From NCBI GenBank assembly GCA_027065695.1, contig JAMONP010000075.1, forward strand, positions 1-64,000: 64,000 nt of DNA, read 5' to 3'. The notes below the pieces were generated by a model. The model saw nothing but the letters and a program-made list of their open reading frames with translations. It searched no databases and was not told the DNA's origin. Positions 18,081 through 27,777 of this stretch are shown here, piece after piece (within the stretch, counting starts at the first letter, position 1; every line of letters starts with the position of its first letter). The position numbers and the translations under genes were made by a program. The DNA comes from Desulfuromonadales bacterium. GTDB taxonomy: Bacteria > Desulfobacterota > Desulfuromonadia > Desulfuromonadales > BM103.

Positions 18081-18872
18081 ATGAGTAGTGCAGCCCTTCT
18101 GAGCGAAATAGACGAACATGGCCGGGCCACCCTTACCCTCAACCGGCCGGAGATGCACAATGCCTTCGACGACACTTTGATCAGTGCCCTGACTAGTGAA
18201 CTCAAGCGGTTAGAGCAGGATAAAAACGTGCGCGTGGTTCTGCTGGCTGCCCGGGGTAAAAGTTTTTCCTCCGGGGCCGACCTCAACTGGATGCGGCGTA
18301 TGGCCGACTATTCCTTCGAGGAGAACTTGGCCGATGCCATAGAGTTGGCAGACCTGATGAAGACCTTGGCCAACCTCTCCAAGCCGACTATTGCTGTGGT
18401 GCAGGGCGCTGCCATTGGTGGCGGTGTCGGACTGGTGGCCTGCTGTGATATCGCCGTTGCCAGTGAGAAAGTCAACTTCTGCCTCTCCGAGGTCAAGCTA
18501 GGTCTGATTCCAGCAGTCATTTCACCCTACGTAGCGGCAGCTATTGGCCCGCGTGCTACCCAGCGTTATTTCCTCACCGCTGAGCGTTTCGATGCTACAG
18601 AAGCTCACCGGCTTGGCCTGGTTCACGAAGTGGTGGCACCGGATGAACTCAATGGGCGGGTGGAGCAGTTGAGCTACCTGTTACTGCAGAATGGACCGTA
18701 CGCTATGGCCTCAGTCAAGGCTCTGGTCGCCGAGGTGGCCTTAAGTTATCTGGACGATGATCTGATTGCCGACACCGCCGAGCGTATCGCCGAAATTCGG
18801 GCCTCAGATGAAGGCCGTGAAGGGTTGTCGGCTTTTCTTGAGAAGCGCAAACCTAACTGGATCAGGGGATGA
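18081..18872 (+). CDS. liuC: methylglutaconyl-CoA hydratase
   Basis: A crotonase-family protein of 263 residues. The oxyanion hole (SFSSGADLNWMRRMADY) matches methylglutaconyl-CoA hydratases, which carry the NWM segment, and the GGGVGLVACCD and SEVKLGLIPAVISPYV motifs follow. It hydrates 3-methylglutaconyl-CoA to HMG-CoA. The ATG at 18081 is favoured over an upstream GTG at 18036, because an AGGA site precedes it and family length fits. The stop lies 5 bases before liuD. Confidence 0.92.
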   Translation: MSSAALLSEIDEHGRATLTLNRPEMHNAFDDTLISALTSELKRLEQDKNVRVVLLAARGKSFSSGADLNWMRRMADYSFEENLADAIELADLMKTLANLSKPTIAVVQGAAIGGGVGLVACCDIAVASEKVNFCLSEVKLGLIPAVISPYVAAAIGPRATQRYFLTAERFDATEAHRLGLVHEVVAPDELNGRVEQLSYLLLQNGPYAMASVKALVAEVALSYLDDDLIADTAERIAEIRASDEGREGLSAFLEKRKPNWIRG

Positions 18873-18876
18873 TGTG

Positions 18877-20883
18877 ATGTTTGACAAGATTCTGATTGCC
18901 AATCGCGGTGAGATCGCCTGCCGTGTCATCCGCACTGCCCGTCAGTTAGGCATTACTACGGTTGCTGTCTTCTCCGAGGCAGACGCTCAGTCGCTGCATG
19001 TCAGTCTGGCCGATGAGGCCATCCTGGTTGGGGCTGCGCCAGCTTTAGAGAGCTACCTGGTCGCGGAGCGGATTCTGCAGGCCGCCCTTAAGTGTGGTGC
19101 CGATGCAATTCACCCAGGATATGGCTTCCTCTCGGAGAATGCTCGATTCGCTGCCGATTGCGCTGCGGCCGGGATCGTTTTTATTGGTCCACCGGTGGCG
19201 GCAATTGAAGCTATGGGCTCGAAGAGTGCCGCCAAGCAGATTATGAGTGCCGCCGGGGTTCCTCTGGTTCCCGGCTACCATGAGGAGGATCAATCACCGC
19301 AGCGTCTTAAACTGGCCGCTGATTCGGTGGGCTATCCACTGCTCATCAAGGCCAGCGCCGGTGGTGGCGGCAAGGGCATGCGTGTGGTGTGCAGCCCGGA
19401 TGAATTCGAGGCCGCGCTGCAAGGCGCCAAACGCGAATCAGCCTCCGCTTTTGGTGATGACCGAATGCTGCTGGAAAAGTATCTGCAGCAACCGCGGCAT
19501 GTAGAAATCCAGGTGTTTGCTGATACCCACGGCAACTGTGTTCATCTCTTCGAGCGCGACTGTTCAATCCAGCGTCGGCACCAGAAAGTGGTCGAGGAGG
19601 CTCCAGCTCCAGGATTAAGTGAAGAGCTACGTTCCAGCATGGGGGCAGCGGCGATTGCGGCAGCCCGGACCATCGGCTATGTCGGTGCTGGAACAGTGGA
19701 GTTTTTGCTCGACACTGACGGTTCTTTTTATTTTATGGAAATGAACACGCGCCTACAGGTTGAGCATCCAGTGACCGAGATGATTACCGGTCAGGATCTG
19801 GTTGAGTGGCAGCTGCGGGTGGCCGCTGGCGAACCACTACCTTGTCGGCAGGAGGAGTTGGCTATCAGTGGTCACGCCATCGAAGTTCGCGTTTACGCCG
19901 AAGATCCGGTGAAGGACTTCCTGCCATCTACCGGCACATTGAGACACCTGCGCCAGCCGCAGGAGAACGCCCATGTGCGGGTTGATACAGGGGTTAGACA
20001 GGGTGATGAAGTCAGCATGCACTACGATCCGATGATTGCCAAGCTGATTGTCTGGGACCATGACCGCACCCGGACAGTGCGCCGTTTGCAACAGGCGCTG
20101 GCCGATTTTCAGGTGATTGGGGTTACCGCCAACATCAGCTTTCTCGCTGCAGTCGCTGCTAGCCCCGCTTTTGCTGCAGCAGAGCTTGACACCGGATTTA
20201 TTGAACGACACCGTGCTGATCTCTTCCCCGAGACCGAAGCGGCCTCAGACCGCATTCTGGCCCTGGCCTGCCTCGATGTGCTTCTCAGCCGTAGCCGTGA
20301 AGCGGCCGAGGCGGCGCGGGCCTCCAGTGATCCCTTTGCCCCCTGGCACGGCACAGATGGTTGGCGACTCAATTCCGATAATTTCCATCGGTTGGACTTC
20401 TTCGATAACGGTGAACCGGTACAGGTCACAGTTCACTTCCGCCGCAATGGTTACCTGATGGAGCTGCCAGGTGGGTCGCTGCAGGTTGGTGGCAGCATCG
20501 ATGCTGATGGTTACTTGTGCGCCGACCTTGGTGGCAACCGTTGTCGAGCGACTGTGGTTCGCCATGGTCAAGACCTGACGATCCTCTGTGATGGCCACAG
20601 TCATCTGTTGACTATCGATGATCCGTCGCTGTTTGAAACTGAGCAGGAAGAGGCTGGCGGTCGACTGACCGCGCCGATGCCTAGCACGATTGTCGCGGTC
20701 ATGGTTGCCGCTGGCGATAGTGTTGAACGAGGCGCACCCCTGATGATACTCGAGGCCATGAAGATGGAGCATACGATCATGGCCCCTACAGCTGGAATTG
20801 TGGCGAAGCTTCATTTCGCTGTCGGTGATATGGTCAGCGAAGGAGAAGAACTCCTCTCTTTCGAGGTCGAGGAGGACGTCTGA
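18877..20883 (+). CDS. liuD: 3-methylcrotonyl-CoA carboxylase, biotin-containing (alpha) subunit
   Basis: A 668-residue protein with biotin carboxylase followed by biotin carrier domain. It begins MFDKILIANRGEIACRVIR; the ATP-grasp region has KASAGGGGKGMR, and the lid/active region has MEMNTRLQVEHPVTE. The biotinyl Lys is in EAMKMEHT near the C-terminus. It carboxylates biotin for transfer by LiuB. The start at 18877 is the family start; the frame is open further upstream only within liuC. Its stop overlaps the next start (TGATG). Confidence 0.95.
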   Translation: MFDKILIANRGEIACRVIRTARQLGITTVAVFSEADAQSLHVSLADEAILVGAAPALESYLVAERILQAALKCGADAIHPGYGFLSENARFAADCAAAGIVFIGPPVAAIEAMGSKSAAKQIMSAAGVPLVPGYHEEDQSPQRLKLAADSVGYPLLIKASAGGGGKGMRVVCSPDEFEAALQGAKRESASAFGDDRMLLEKYLQQPRHVEIQVFADTHGNCVHLFERDCSIQRRHQKVVEEAPAPGLSEELRSSMGAAAIAAARTIGYVGAGTVEFLLDTDGSFYFMEMNTRLQVEHPVTEMITGQDLVEWQLRVAAGEPLPCRQEELAISGHAIEVRVYAEDPVKDFLPSTGTLRHLRQPQENAHVRVDTGVRQGDEVSMHYDPMIAKLIVWDHDRTRTVRRLQQALADFQVIGVTANISFLAAVAASPAFAAAELDTGFIERHRADLFPETEAASDRILALACLDVLLSRSREAAEAARASSDPFAPWHGTDGWRLNSDNFHRLDFFDNGEPVQVTVHFRRNGYLMELPGGSLQVGGSIDADGYLCADLGGNRCRATVVRHGQDLTILCDGHSHLLTIDDPSLFETEQEEAGGRLTAPMPSTIVAVMVAAGDSVERGAPLMILEAMKMEHTIMAPTAGIVAKLHFAVGDMVSEGEELLSFEVEEDV

Positions 20884-21797
20884 TGAAGTTGCCTCGTCAG
20901 GTCAAACTTGTCGAAGTCGGTGCTCGTGACGGCCTGCAAAATGAACTGGTCATCATTGAGTCTGCAGACAAGATTGCCCTGATTGATCGCCTGAGTGCCA
21001 CAGGTCTGAGCGCAATTGAGGTGAGTAGTTTTGTCTCGCCGCAACATGTGCCGCAAATGGCTGATGCTGTCGAAGTACTTGCAGGGATTGAGCGGTGGCC
21101 AGGTGTGAGTTATCCGATTCTGGTGCCCAATCGTAAAGGTCTGGAAAATGCCCTGTCTTGCGGTGTTGAAGAAATTGCTATCTTTGCTGCTGCTTCCGAG
21201 ACTTTTTCGGAGCGCAATATCAACTGTTCCATTGCACAAAGCCTAGAACGTTTCAGCAAAGTTGCTGGTCTGGCTCTCTCTAAAGGGGTGAAGGTCCGCG
21301 GCTATATCTCCTGTGTGGTTGGTTGTCCTTATGAAGGAGACATTGCACCTGAGACCGTAGCTGATCTGGCCCTGCGCCTGCTTGATATGGGTTGTTATGA
21401 AATCTCTCTCGGTGACACCACTGGTGTCGGCACGCCGGGCCAGATAAAAGCCCTGCTGGATGTGGTAACTGAAAAAGTGTCTGTACAACAGTTGGCTGTC
21501 CATTTTCACGACACTTACGGTCAGGCTCTGGCCAACATTCTGGTTGCGCTCGAGGCCGGGATTGCCGTGGTTGACAGTTCTGTTGCCGGTCTCGGTGGTT
21601 GTCCTTTTGCACCTGGGGCTGCGGGGAATGTCGCCACAGAAGATGTTCTCTATATGATGAATGGTCTTGACATTCACACCGGGGTTGAACTTGATAAGCT
21701 GATTGATGCCGGTCTGTTTATCTGCCGTCTGCTATATCGTTCCTCGGGATCCAAGGTTGCCCTGGCTCGGAAGAGCTTGCTGTCGACCCGATGTTGA
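20883..21797 (+). CDS. liuE: hydroxymethylglutaryl-CoA lyase
   Basis: A 304-residue DRE-TIM-type lyase. VEVGARDGLQNE near the N-terminus supplies catalytic Arg/Asp, HFHDTYGQALAN the metal histidines, and GLGGCPFAPGAAGNVATED the family signature with the active-site Cys. It splits HMG-CoA to acetyl-CoA and acetoacetate, the last step of the leucine pathway. Translation is probably coupled to liuD through the overlapping stop and start. Confidence 0.95.
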   Translation: MKLPRQVKLVEVGARDGLQNELVIIESADKIALIDRLSATGLSAIEVSSFVSPQHVPQMADAVEVLAGIERWPGVSYPILVPNRKGLENALSCGVEEIAIFAAASETFSERNINCSIAQSLERFSKVAGLALSKGVKVRGYISCVVGCPYEGDIAPETVADLALRLLDMGCYEISLGDTTGVGTPGQIKALLDVVTEKVSVQQLAVHFHDTYGQALANILVALEAGIAVVDSSVAGLGGCPFAPGAAGNVATEDVLYMMNGLDIHTGVELDKLIDAGLFICRLLYRSSGSKVALARKSLLSTRC

Positions 21798-21810
21798 GTA
21801 CAATGGTTGT

Positions 21811-21861
21811 CTGAATACGTGGGTTATCTAAATACGTGGGTTATCTAAATACAAGGGTTAT
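21811..21861 (+). repeat. three 17-bp tandem repeats
   Basis: CTGAATACGTGGGTTAT, CTAAATACGTGGGTTAT and CTAAATACAAGGGTTAT follow one another exactly, just after liuE and before the usp gene. A fourth partial unit (CTAAGAGATAAC) follows. Such iterons can be regulator sites or slippage products. Confidence 0.85.
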
Positions 21862-21894
21862 CTAAGAGATAACTACGATAAGGAGAGGATAATT

Positions 21895-22683
21895 ATGCTG
21901 AAAGATATTACCGTCTATATGGACCATGCACCATCCTGTCAAAACAGGCTTGACGCAGCGATTACCTTGGCGAAACAGCATGGTGCTCATCTGACCGGTC
22001 TCTATGTCTATTCATTGCCGCGGTCGGAACAGTCGGATCAGCCATTATTGGAAACCCGCGAGATGTTTCAGCAAGAGACTGCTGCAAGCGGAGTTGCTGC
22101 GGAGTTGCTTGAGGTCGATCTCGGCTTCTCACAGACCGGTGTTGCCGAGATGATCGGCTACTATGCCAGCTTCACCGATCTGCTGGTGGTCAGTCAGCCG
22201 CTTACCGCTGACAAAGATAAACAGTATGAAGTTATCACTAGTCCGGAGCGCCTGCTTATCAGTTCCGGTCGGCCGGTATTGATAATCCCCAGTTCCGGTC
22301 ATATCCAACCTATCGGCGAGCGGATTATGGTCGCCTGGAAGGCCGGTCCCAAGGCCTCTCGTGCGATGCATGATGCCATGCCGCTGCTGCAAGTGGCCAA
22401 GTCTGTGAGTATAGTTTCTATCGGCCAGTCTACATTCAGCCCCGACGAGGACGAGAGGCTTTCTCGTTACCTTTCATTGCATGATGTCTCGGCTAACATG
22501 GAGTTGCTTCCTCCAGGAGATTTGAGCGTCGGAGATACTCTTCTTAACCAGGTCTCTGATGACAATATCGATCTCCTGGTTCTCGGTGTTCATATAACGA
22601 CCCGACGTGGCCGCTTAGACATGGGTGTTGTTTGCCGTCATTTGCTCGGGCAGATGACCGTTCCGATGTTGATATCTCACTGA
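21895..22683 (+). CDS. universal stress protein, two-domain
   Basis: A 262-residue protein of the UspA superfamily with two tandem domains, beginning LKDITVYMDHAPSCQNRLDAA and ending LGQMTVPMLISH. The second domain keeps VLGVHITTRRGRLDMG near the usual nucleotide-binding loop, though not the strict GxxGxxxxG. It is separated from the liu operon by about 100 bp including tandem repeats and could be at its end or independent. AAGGAGAGG precedes the ATG. Likely cytoplasmic stress adaptor. Confidence 0.85.
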   Translation: MLKDITVYMDHAPSCQNRLDAAITLAKQHGAHLTGLYVYSLPRSEQSDQPLLETREMFQQETAASGVAAELLEVDLGFSQTGVAEMIGYYASFTDLLVVSQPLTADKDKQYEVITSPERLLISSGRPVLIIPSSGHIQPIGERIMVAWKAGPKASRAMHDAMPLLQVAKSVSIVSIGQSTFSPDEDERLSRYLSLHDVSANMELLPPGDLSVGDTLLNQVSDDNIDLLVLGVHITTRRGRLDMGVVCRHLLGQMTVPMLISH

Positions 22684-22790
22684 CCTGTTTCTATAGGGTA
22701 AACCCAAAAAGCCATTTTTCTGCTGATAGTCTATGTCTGGGGAGCGGCTTTAGTGACATATTAGCCTGGAGTGAACTTAAAAGTTCCGTC

Positions 22791-24785
22791 TCAATCCTTA
22801 CTTGTTGTTATCACGTTGTCCGGTGATTGCCATGCATTAAGCCGGTGGCCAAAGATGTAGGCGGCTCCTTGATAATAGCTTATATCTCTTTTTGCCAGAT
22901 TCTCAGTCTTTTGTGCAGGCCGCTCAATAGCCTGTCCGCTAGCCAGTTTCTCTTGGAGTCGTATTCTTTTTCGAGGAGACAAAATCGCCATTGAATTGCC
23001 ATCGAACAGCCCAAGGTTCTCGTAATTACTAATCAATGAGCGTTCCTGATCAGGGGCCATACTTAAAATATCTTTACCGAAGAAGCTCGAACGGTAACTC
23101 ATGTTGAGCAGGCTGAGCAGGGTGGGGGCAATATCGATCTGACTCGACAAACGGTCGATCTGTCTCGGTACTATATGGTGCGGTGCGTAGATCCAGAGTG
23201 GAATATGGTAGCGTTCTATCGGCAGGGCACGCTTTCCGGCACTGCCAGCCTGATGGTCAGCGACAATCACAAACAGGGTATCTTTGAACCAGGGTTGCTG
23301 CGCGGCCTCGGCCAGGAATTCTCCGATCGCGTGGTCAGTGTACTTTACCGCCCCGGCACGATTTGTTCCCGAGGGGATATCTATCTTTCCTTCCGGGTAA
23401 GTATAAGGTCGGTGGTTGGAGGTCGTCATCAGATGCAGGAAGAAGGGTTGTCCCTTTTGGCAGGACTTGCCCGCCACTTTGATCGTTTGTCGGTACAGGT
23501 CGGTGTCGGACATACCCCAGGCGTTGTTAAAATTGATCTCACTGTTCGGAACGGTTGTCTGATCGACAATCTGATAACCGTTACTACTGAAAAAAGCCCC
23601 CATGTTCTCGAAGTAACTTCGACCTCCATAAATAAAAAATGACTGGTAACCTTTCATATTGAGGACATTACCGAGTGACCATTGGCCAGTCTCCCTGCCA
23701 ATTCTCTTGACAATGGAGCGCCCCGGCGTTGGCGGAATCGACAGGGTTACGGCTTCCAGTCCGCGTGTAGTTCTGGTGCCTGTAGCGTAAAATTGCGAAA
23801 AAAACAGGCTCTTCTCGATCAGTGCGTCGAGATTTGGGGTCAGATGTTTGGTGTTGCCGAAGAAGGAGAGATAATCGGAACTCAGGCTTTCCACCATAAT
23901 CAAGACGATGTTCAACTTTTTTTCCGGACCGTTTTGCACGATATCTCTCTTGATGTCGAAAAGATCATTGTTGAGAAAGGTTGCATTTGGCTCGATTACT
24001 TCCTGCCTGAGGAGTGCGGAGGCCTCCTCTGGGGGCAGACTTGCATAAAACTGCATATAGTCGAGTTCATTGTTGCGAAAGGCCGCAACAAACTGGTATG
24101 GGCCATTGCTGGCGAGTTCGTTCTGGTAGACATTGTCGGAAACGGTACGTAAGGGTTGATTGAGGCCGCTGTAAGCAGCAATAGGCAACAACAATAACAG
24201 GCCTGCTGCCATGCTCCGCCGTGAGAATGGCTCCTGTGAGGATAAGGCCCGAGCGATGTGGCGACGCAGGCTGTAATAAAGAACCGCGGTGATTATCAGT
24301 AGTACAGCCAGGATCGGGATGACAGGATAAGATTCAAGGATATTGTCTGTCACCTCGCGGCGGTAGATCAGGTAGTCGATGGCAATGAAATTGAAGCGAA
24401 CATTGAATTCTTCCCAAAACAAGGATTCGGCTACGGCGATGAAAGTCAGCGCATAAAAACTGGCGAAGGTTAAAACCTGCATCCCGTAGCGATGTAAACG
24501 TAACCTCCAGATACGCTCTGGCATCAGCCAAAGATAGATGGCAGGTAAAATCAGGGCATAGGCGCAAAAGCCTGCATCAAACAGTAGCCCCCGCCCAAAG
24601 ACCTGCAGAACGCCGACCGGAGAAAGCTCCGTATCCGGCCAGCTGAAACAGAGCAGGCCCAGGCGGGTGATAAAAAACATGGCCATGGCAACAATGGCGA
24701 AAATCGCCAGGAGATGGAAGCGCGAGGGTTTTATGCTCGTTCCTTGAGGCCGCAGCTGGTTGTTCAAATTACGCCTACCGCACAT
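22791..24785 (-). CDS. LtaS/MdoB-family membrane sulfatase (phosphoglycerol transferase-like)
   Basis: A 664-residue protein with about five N-terminal membrane segments followed by an extracytoplasmic sulfatase domain. Metal and nucleophile motifs are visible: IVLIMVESLSSDYLSFFG (metal-binding Glu), FYATGTRTTRGLEAV (catalytic Thr) and VIVADHQAG (Asp-His metal ligands). Family members transfer phosphoglycerol or phosphoethanolamine to envelope glycans or lipids. It begins 9 bp after the htrA stop, so it belongs to the same envelope block. It is convergent with usp. Confidence 0.88.
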   Translation of the reverse strand: MCGRRNLNNQLRPQGTSIKPSRFHLLAIFAIVAMAMFFITRLGLLCFSWPDTELSPVGVLQVFGRGLLFDAGFCAYALILPAIYLWLMPERIWRLRLHRYGMQVLTFASFYALTFIAVAESLFWEEFNVRFNFIAIDYLIYRREVTDNILESYPVIPILAVLLIITAVLYYSLRRHIARALSSQEPFSRRSMAAGLLLLLPIAAYSGLNQPLRTVSDNVYQNELASNGPYQFVAAFRNNELDYMQFYASLPPEEASALLRQEVIEPNATFLNNDLFDIKRDIVQNGPEKKLNIVLIMVESLSSDYLSFFGNTKHLTPNLDALIEKSLFFSQFYATGTRTTRGLEAVTLSIPPTPGRSIVKRIGRETGQWSLGNVLNMKGYQSFFIYGGRSYFENMGAFFSSNGYQIVDQTTVPNSEINFNNAWGMSDTDLYRQTIKVAGKSCQKGQPFFLHLMTTSNHRPYTYPEGKIDIPSGTNRAGAVKYTDHAIGEFLAEAAQQPWFKDTLFVIVADHQAGSAGKRALPIERYHIPLWIYAPHHIVPRQIDRLSSQIDIAPTLLSLLNMSYRSSFFGKDILSMAPDQERSLISNYENLGLFDGNSMAILSPRKRIRLQEKLASGQAIERPAQKTENLAKRDISYYQGAAYIFGHRLNAWQSPDNVITTSKD

Positions 24786-24794
24786 GTTTTACCG

Positions 24795-26243
24795 TTATTT
24801 ATTAAATTTCAGCGCCAGATAGCGTAGCGATTCTCCTTGCTTGATTAAAAGCAAAAGCGATTCCCCCTTTTTAGCTTTTAGCAATTTTCGGGCATCTGCA
24901 ACCGTTGAAACAGGTTTCCGGTTGATTTCCAGAATCAAGCTGCCTCGTTTTATCCCGGCACGGTCCGCCAGAGAACCTCCCTCTACTGCCGATACCAGAA
25001 CTCCAGTTTCTCCCTCATAACCTAAGCGATCAGCAAGCTCCGGGGTTAACTCTTGCAGATTTAAGCCTATTTTCGGCAACTTGGAAGTACCGTCTGGACC
25101 TTCACTTTCATCCTCATCACTTTTGCCTATGATGACTTTGATTTCCTCAATGACACCATTCCGATGGACTTTCAAATTAACTATTGTCCCTGGCGAAGTC
25201 AAAGCTATACGGTTGCGGAAGCTGGCGACTTTGTTCGCTTTCTCTCCATCGATCTGTAAAATCACGTCCCCCTGCTTTAAGCCTGCCTGATCAGCGGGAG
25301 AACCTTCGATAACCTGGGAAATCAGAACCCCTGCCACGCTGTCGAGATCAAAGGATTCTGCAAGATCATTTGTTATATCCTGGATATAGACCCCGAGGCG
25401 ACCACGCCTAACTTCGCCATGTTCAATTAATTGGCTCTTGATCTTTCTTGCCATATTAACAGGAATCGCAAAGCCAATCCCCATATAACCACCGCTACGA
25501 CTAAAAATAGCCGTATTAATGCCGACAACTTCACCATCAAGGTTGACCAGGGGCCCACCGGAGTTGCCGGGGTTAATCGCTGCATCTGTCTGGATAAAAT
25601 CTTCATAATCGCTCAAACCGATACCGCTGCGACCTTTGGCACTAACTATTCCAGCGGTTAAACTGTGAGACAGTCCGAAGGGATTACCGATCGCCAAAAC
25701 CCAATCGCCAACTTCAAGTTTTTCGGAATCGCCAAGCGTCAAGAAGGGCAGGTCGTTCGCATCAATTTTAATCACGGCCAGGTCACTACCAGGATCAGTC
25801 CCTACAATTTCGGCTAGATACTCCTTGCCATCCTGCATTTTTACACGAACGGTCGTGGCATCTCCAACCACATGATTATTGGTAAGAATGTAGCCGTCTG
25901 GTGTGATCAGAAACCCTGAGCCTTGACCCACTTCTTTTCGTTTTTGTGGAGGGCTATTGGGCCTTTGTTGTTGCGGTGGGGCACCAAAAAACCGCTGGAA
26001 AAACTCATCATTAAAGGGCGTAGAAAACCCGGCTGAATTAGAGACAGAAAGCTCTTTTTCAACCTCAATAAAGACAACGGCAGGAGAAACCTTTTTGGCG
26101 ACGCTGCGAAAAGCCTGGCCGGTTTGTTTCAGACTTTCAATACCACTTTCCTGAGAGTTTGCAATAGCTGGTGCAAATATACAGCTAAAAAGGACAAACC
26201 AAAGTGCGATAACAGGGACGGTTCTATTTTTATTCCAACGCAT
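24795..26243 (-). CDS. DegP/HtrA-type periplasmic serine protease
   Basis: A 482-residue protein with signal peptide (cleaved after about residue 28, ...APAIANS), trypsin-like domain and two PDZ domains. The triad is His in ILTNNHVVGD, Asp in GSDLAVIKI and Ser in NPGNSGGPL. It should degrade or refold damaged periplasmic proteins. Its ribosome site AAAGGAGG lies inside the 3' end of a 30-codon leader ORF whose TAA overlaps the ATG (TAATG). It is downstream of a two-component system on the same strand, resembling Cpx-type control of degP. Confidence 0.94.
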   Translation of the reverse strand: MRWNKNRTVPVIALWFVLFSCIFAPAIANSQESGIESLKQTGQAFRSVAKKVSPAVVFIEVEKELSVSNSAGFSTPFNDEFFQRFFGAPPQQQRPNSPPQKRKEVGQGSGFLITPDGYILTNNHVVGDATTVRVKMQDGKEYLAEIVGTDPGSDLAVIKIDANDLPFLTLGDSEKLEVGDWVLAIGNPFGLSHSLTAGIVSAKGRSGIGLSDYEDFIQTDAAINPGNSGGPLVNLDGEVVGINTAIFSRSGGYMGIGFAIPVNMARKIKSQLIEHGEVRRGRLGVYIQDITNDLAESFDLDSVAGVLISQVIEGSPADQAGLKQGDVILQIDGEKANKVASFRNRIALTSPGTIVNLKVHRNGVIEEIKVIIGKSDEDESEGPDGTSKLPKIGLNLQELTPELADRLGYEGETGVLVSAVEGGSLADRAGIKRGSLILEINRKPVSTVADARKLLKAKKGESLLLLIKQGESLRYLALKFNK

Positions 26244-26335
26244 TATAATGACCTCCTTTGATTTTCAAAGTTAGATGTTGATGTATGCATAAGTACAAGG
26301 GGCAGAAAAACGGTAGAGAGTATGCGAATGTTCAT
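26243..26335 (-). CDS. 30-residue leader ORF upstream of htrA
   Basis: ATG at 26335 with a strong ribosome site (AAGGAG, about six bases upstream) opens 30 codons with a hydrophobic first half (MNIRILSTVFLPLVLM) and ends TAA overlapping the htrA ATG. It could be a translational coupler, a small membrane peptide or a misread signal peptide. It lacks family resemblance, but the two-ended translation signals make it more than a random frame. Confidence 0.55.
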   Translation of the reverse strand: MNIRILSTVFLPLVLMHTSTSNFENQRRSL

Positions 26336-26391
26336 AACCTTCTCCTTGAATAATAAATGTTTTTTATTCCTTAGCATTGTTATTGAAATAC

Positions 26392-27777
26392 TCAGGAAGT
26401 TCGCGGCAGACTGATATCGAGGCTGAGGCCTGGATGGTTGTCTGTCAATTCAATCCGGCCATGATGCAGGCTGACTATGGCGTCAACCAGGCTCAGGCCA
26501 AGACCGTTGCCAGGAGACGAGCGACTTGTTTCAAGGCGAAAAAAACGTTCAAAAACTTTCTCTCTTGATGCTGGCGGAATCCCTGGTCCAGTGTCACAAA
26601 GAGTGACCTTTAGTTGATCATCCTGGTCATGCATAAGCAGCTTGATGCTTCCCGGTGTGGGCGTGTACTTGATGGCGTTGTCCAGAAGGTTGGCAAAAGC
26701 CTGAAAGAGCAAATCTCTGTCACCATGAATCGGTATGGAGGGGGTTATCTCGGTCATGAAGGTTTGCCCTTTCTCCTCACTTAAAGGTGCATAGAGTTCT
26801 ATTACGTCACCCAGGAGAGCAGTCATGTCGACGTTCTTGAAGCTGGTCCTCCGACTCCCGGACTCAACTTCACTGATGCGCAACAGAGCCTTGAATGTTG
26901 TTAGAAGTCTGTCGGCTTCGCCGATTGCCTGGTCGAGGAGTTCATCATTTTGTTCTGTCGAGTTATTATTCTCCCGCAGCATGTCGAGGCGCCGGCGCAA
27001 GCGGGTCAATGGAGTTCTCAGGTCATGAGCAATGTTATTGGTCACCTGCTTAACTCCCTGCATCAGTTCCTCGATCTGCTCGAGCATCTGGTTGAGTGTG
27101 TCAACCAGCCTGTCGAAGTCGTCGTCTCCACCAGTGCGCGGGATGCGACGTGCAAGGTCGCCAGCCATGATCTGATGGCAGGTGGCGTTGATAACTTCAA
27201 TTTTGTGCATCATGGTGCGACTCATCATGACCCCTCCGGCCAGAGCCATGGCTATGGTGATCAGAAGCCCCCAAAACAGGGCTTCCTGTATCAGGGCCTG
27301 AATCTCTGCTAGATCGTGGGTATCTCGACCAACCAGCAGGTGAAAATCGCCTCGCAGACGAAAAGTTCGTGCCAGGCTCTGGTGCTTTTCAGTGTCATCG
27401 GTACCCCCTCTATCAATCTCAAAAGACATCCATCCCTCTGCAGACGGTTGTACTGCAGGCCAATTTTTGAGATTACCGATAATTGGCTTAAACTGTGGAT
27501 CAGTGAGCAGGTAGAGAGATGACTTGGTCTTCTGATAGGAGAGGCGTTCATTAATGACTTTGCTCAGCCCCGGCAATCCGGATAGATCATAACGCTCGGC
27601 AAGTCCGGTAATCTCGGCCTCGATGGTTGCCTTGGTCTGACGTACCATGTAGCCAGCTGTGGACCAATAAATAAAGCCAAGTAACAACAGTACTGACAAG
27701 CTGAAGAGTGCCATGTAAATCAAGGCCAGCCGGAATGTTGAGCTCTTGAAAAGCTTAGCGGACTGCACGGAGAACAT
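26392..27777 (-). CDS. sensor histidine kinase
   Basis: A kinase of about 461 residues with two membrane segments flanking a periplasmic sensor (roughly residues 15-35 and 160-180), a HAMP linker, the phospho-acceptor His in NIAHDLRTPLTRLRRR, and a HATPase domain (DNAIKYTP, DTGPGIP, GNGLGLSLV). The start was placed at 27777 (ATG TTC TCC), overlapping the regulator gene by 23 bp; GTG at 27768 is an alternative. It pairs with the response regulator immediately upstream and likely monitors the envelope, given htrA downstream. Confidence 0.9.
   Translation of the reverse strand: MFSVQSAKLFKSSTFRLALIYMALFSLSVLLLLGFIYWSTAGYMVRQTKATIEAEITGLAERYDLSGLPGLSKVINERLSYQKTKSSLYLLTDPQFKPIIGNLKNWPAVQPSAEGWMSFEIDRGGTDDTEKHQSLARTFRLRGDFHLLVGRDTHDLAEIQALIQEALFWGLLITIAMALAGGVMMSRTMMHKIEVINATCHQIMAGDLARRIPRTGGDDDFDRLVDTLNQMLEQIEELMQGVKQVTNNIAHDLRTPLTRLRRRLDMLRENNNSTEQNDELLDQAIGEADRLLTTFKALLRISEVESGSRRTSFKNVDMTALLGDVIELYAPLSEEKGQTFMTEITPSIPIHGDRDLLFQAFANLLDNAIKYTPTPGSIKLLMHDQDDQLKVTLCDTGPGIPPASREKVFERFFRLETSRSSPGNGLGLSLVDAIVSLHHGRIELTDNHPGLSLDISLPRTS

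Noticed and set aside
21811-21861. CRISPR array
   Set aside because: The repeats are contiguous without spacers and too short.
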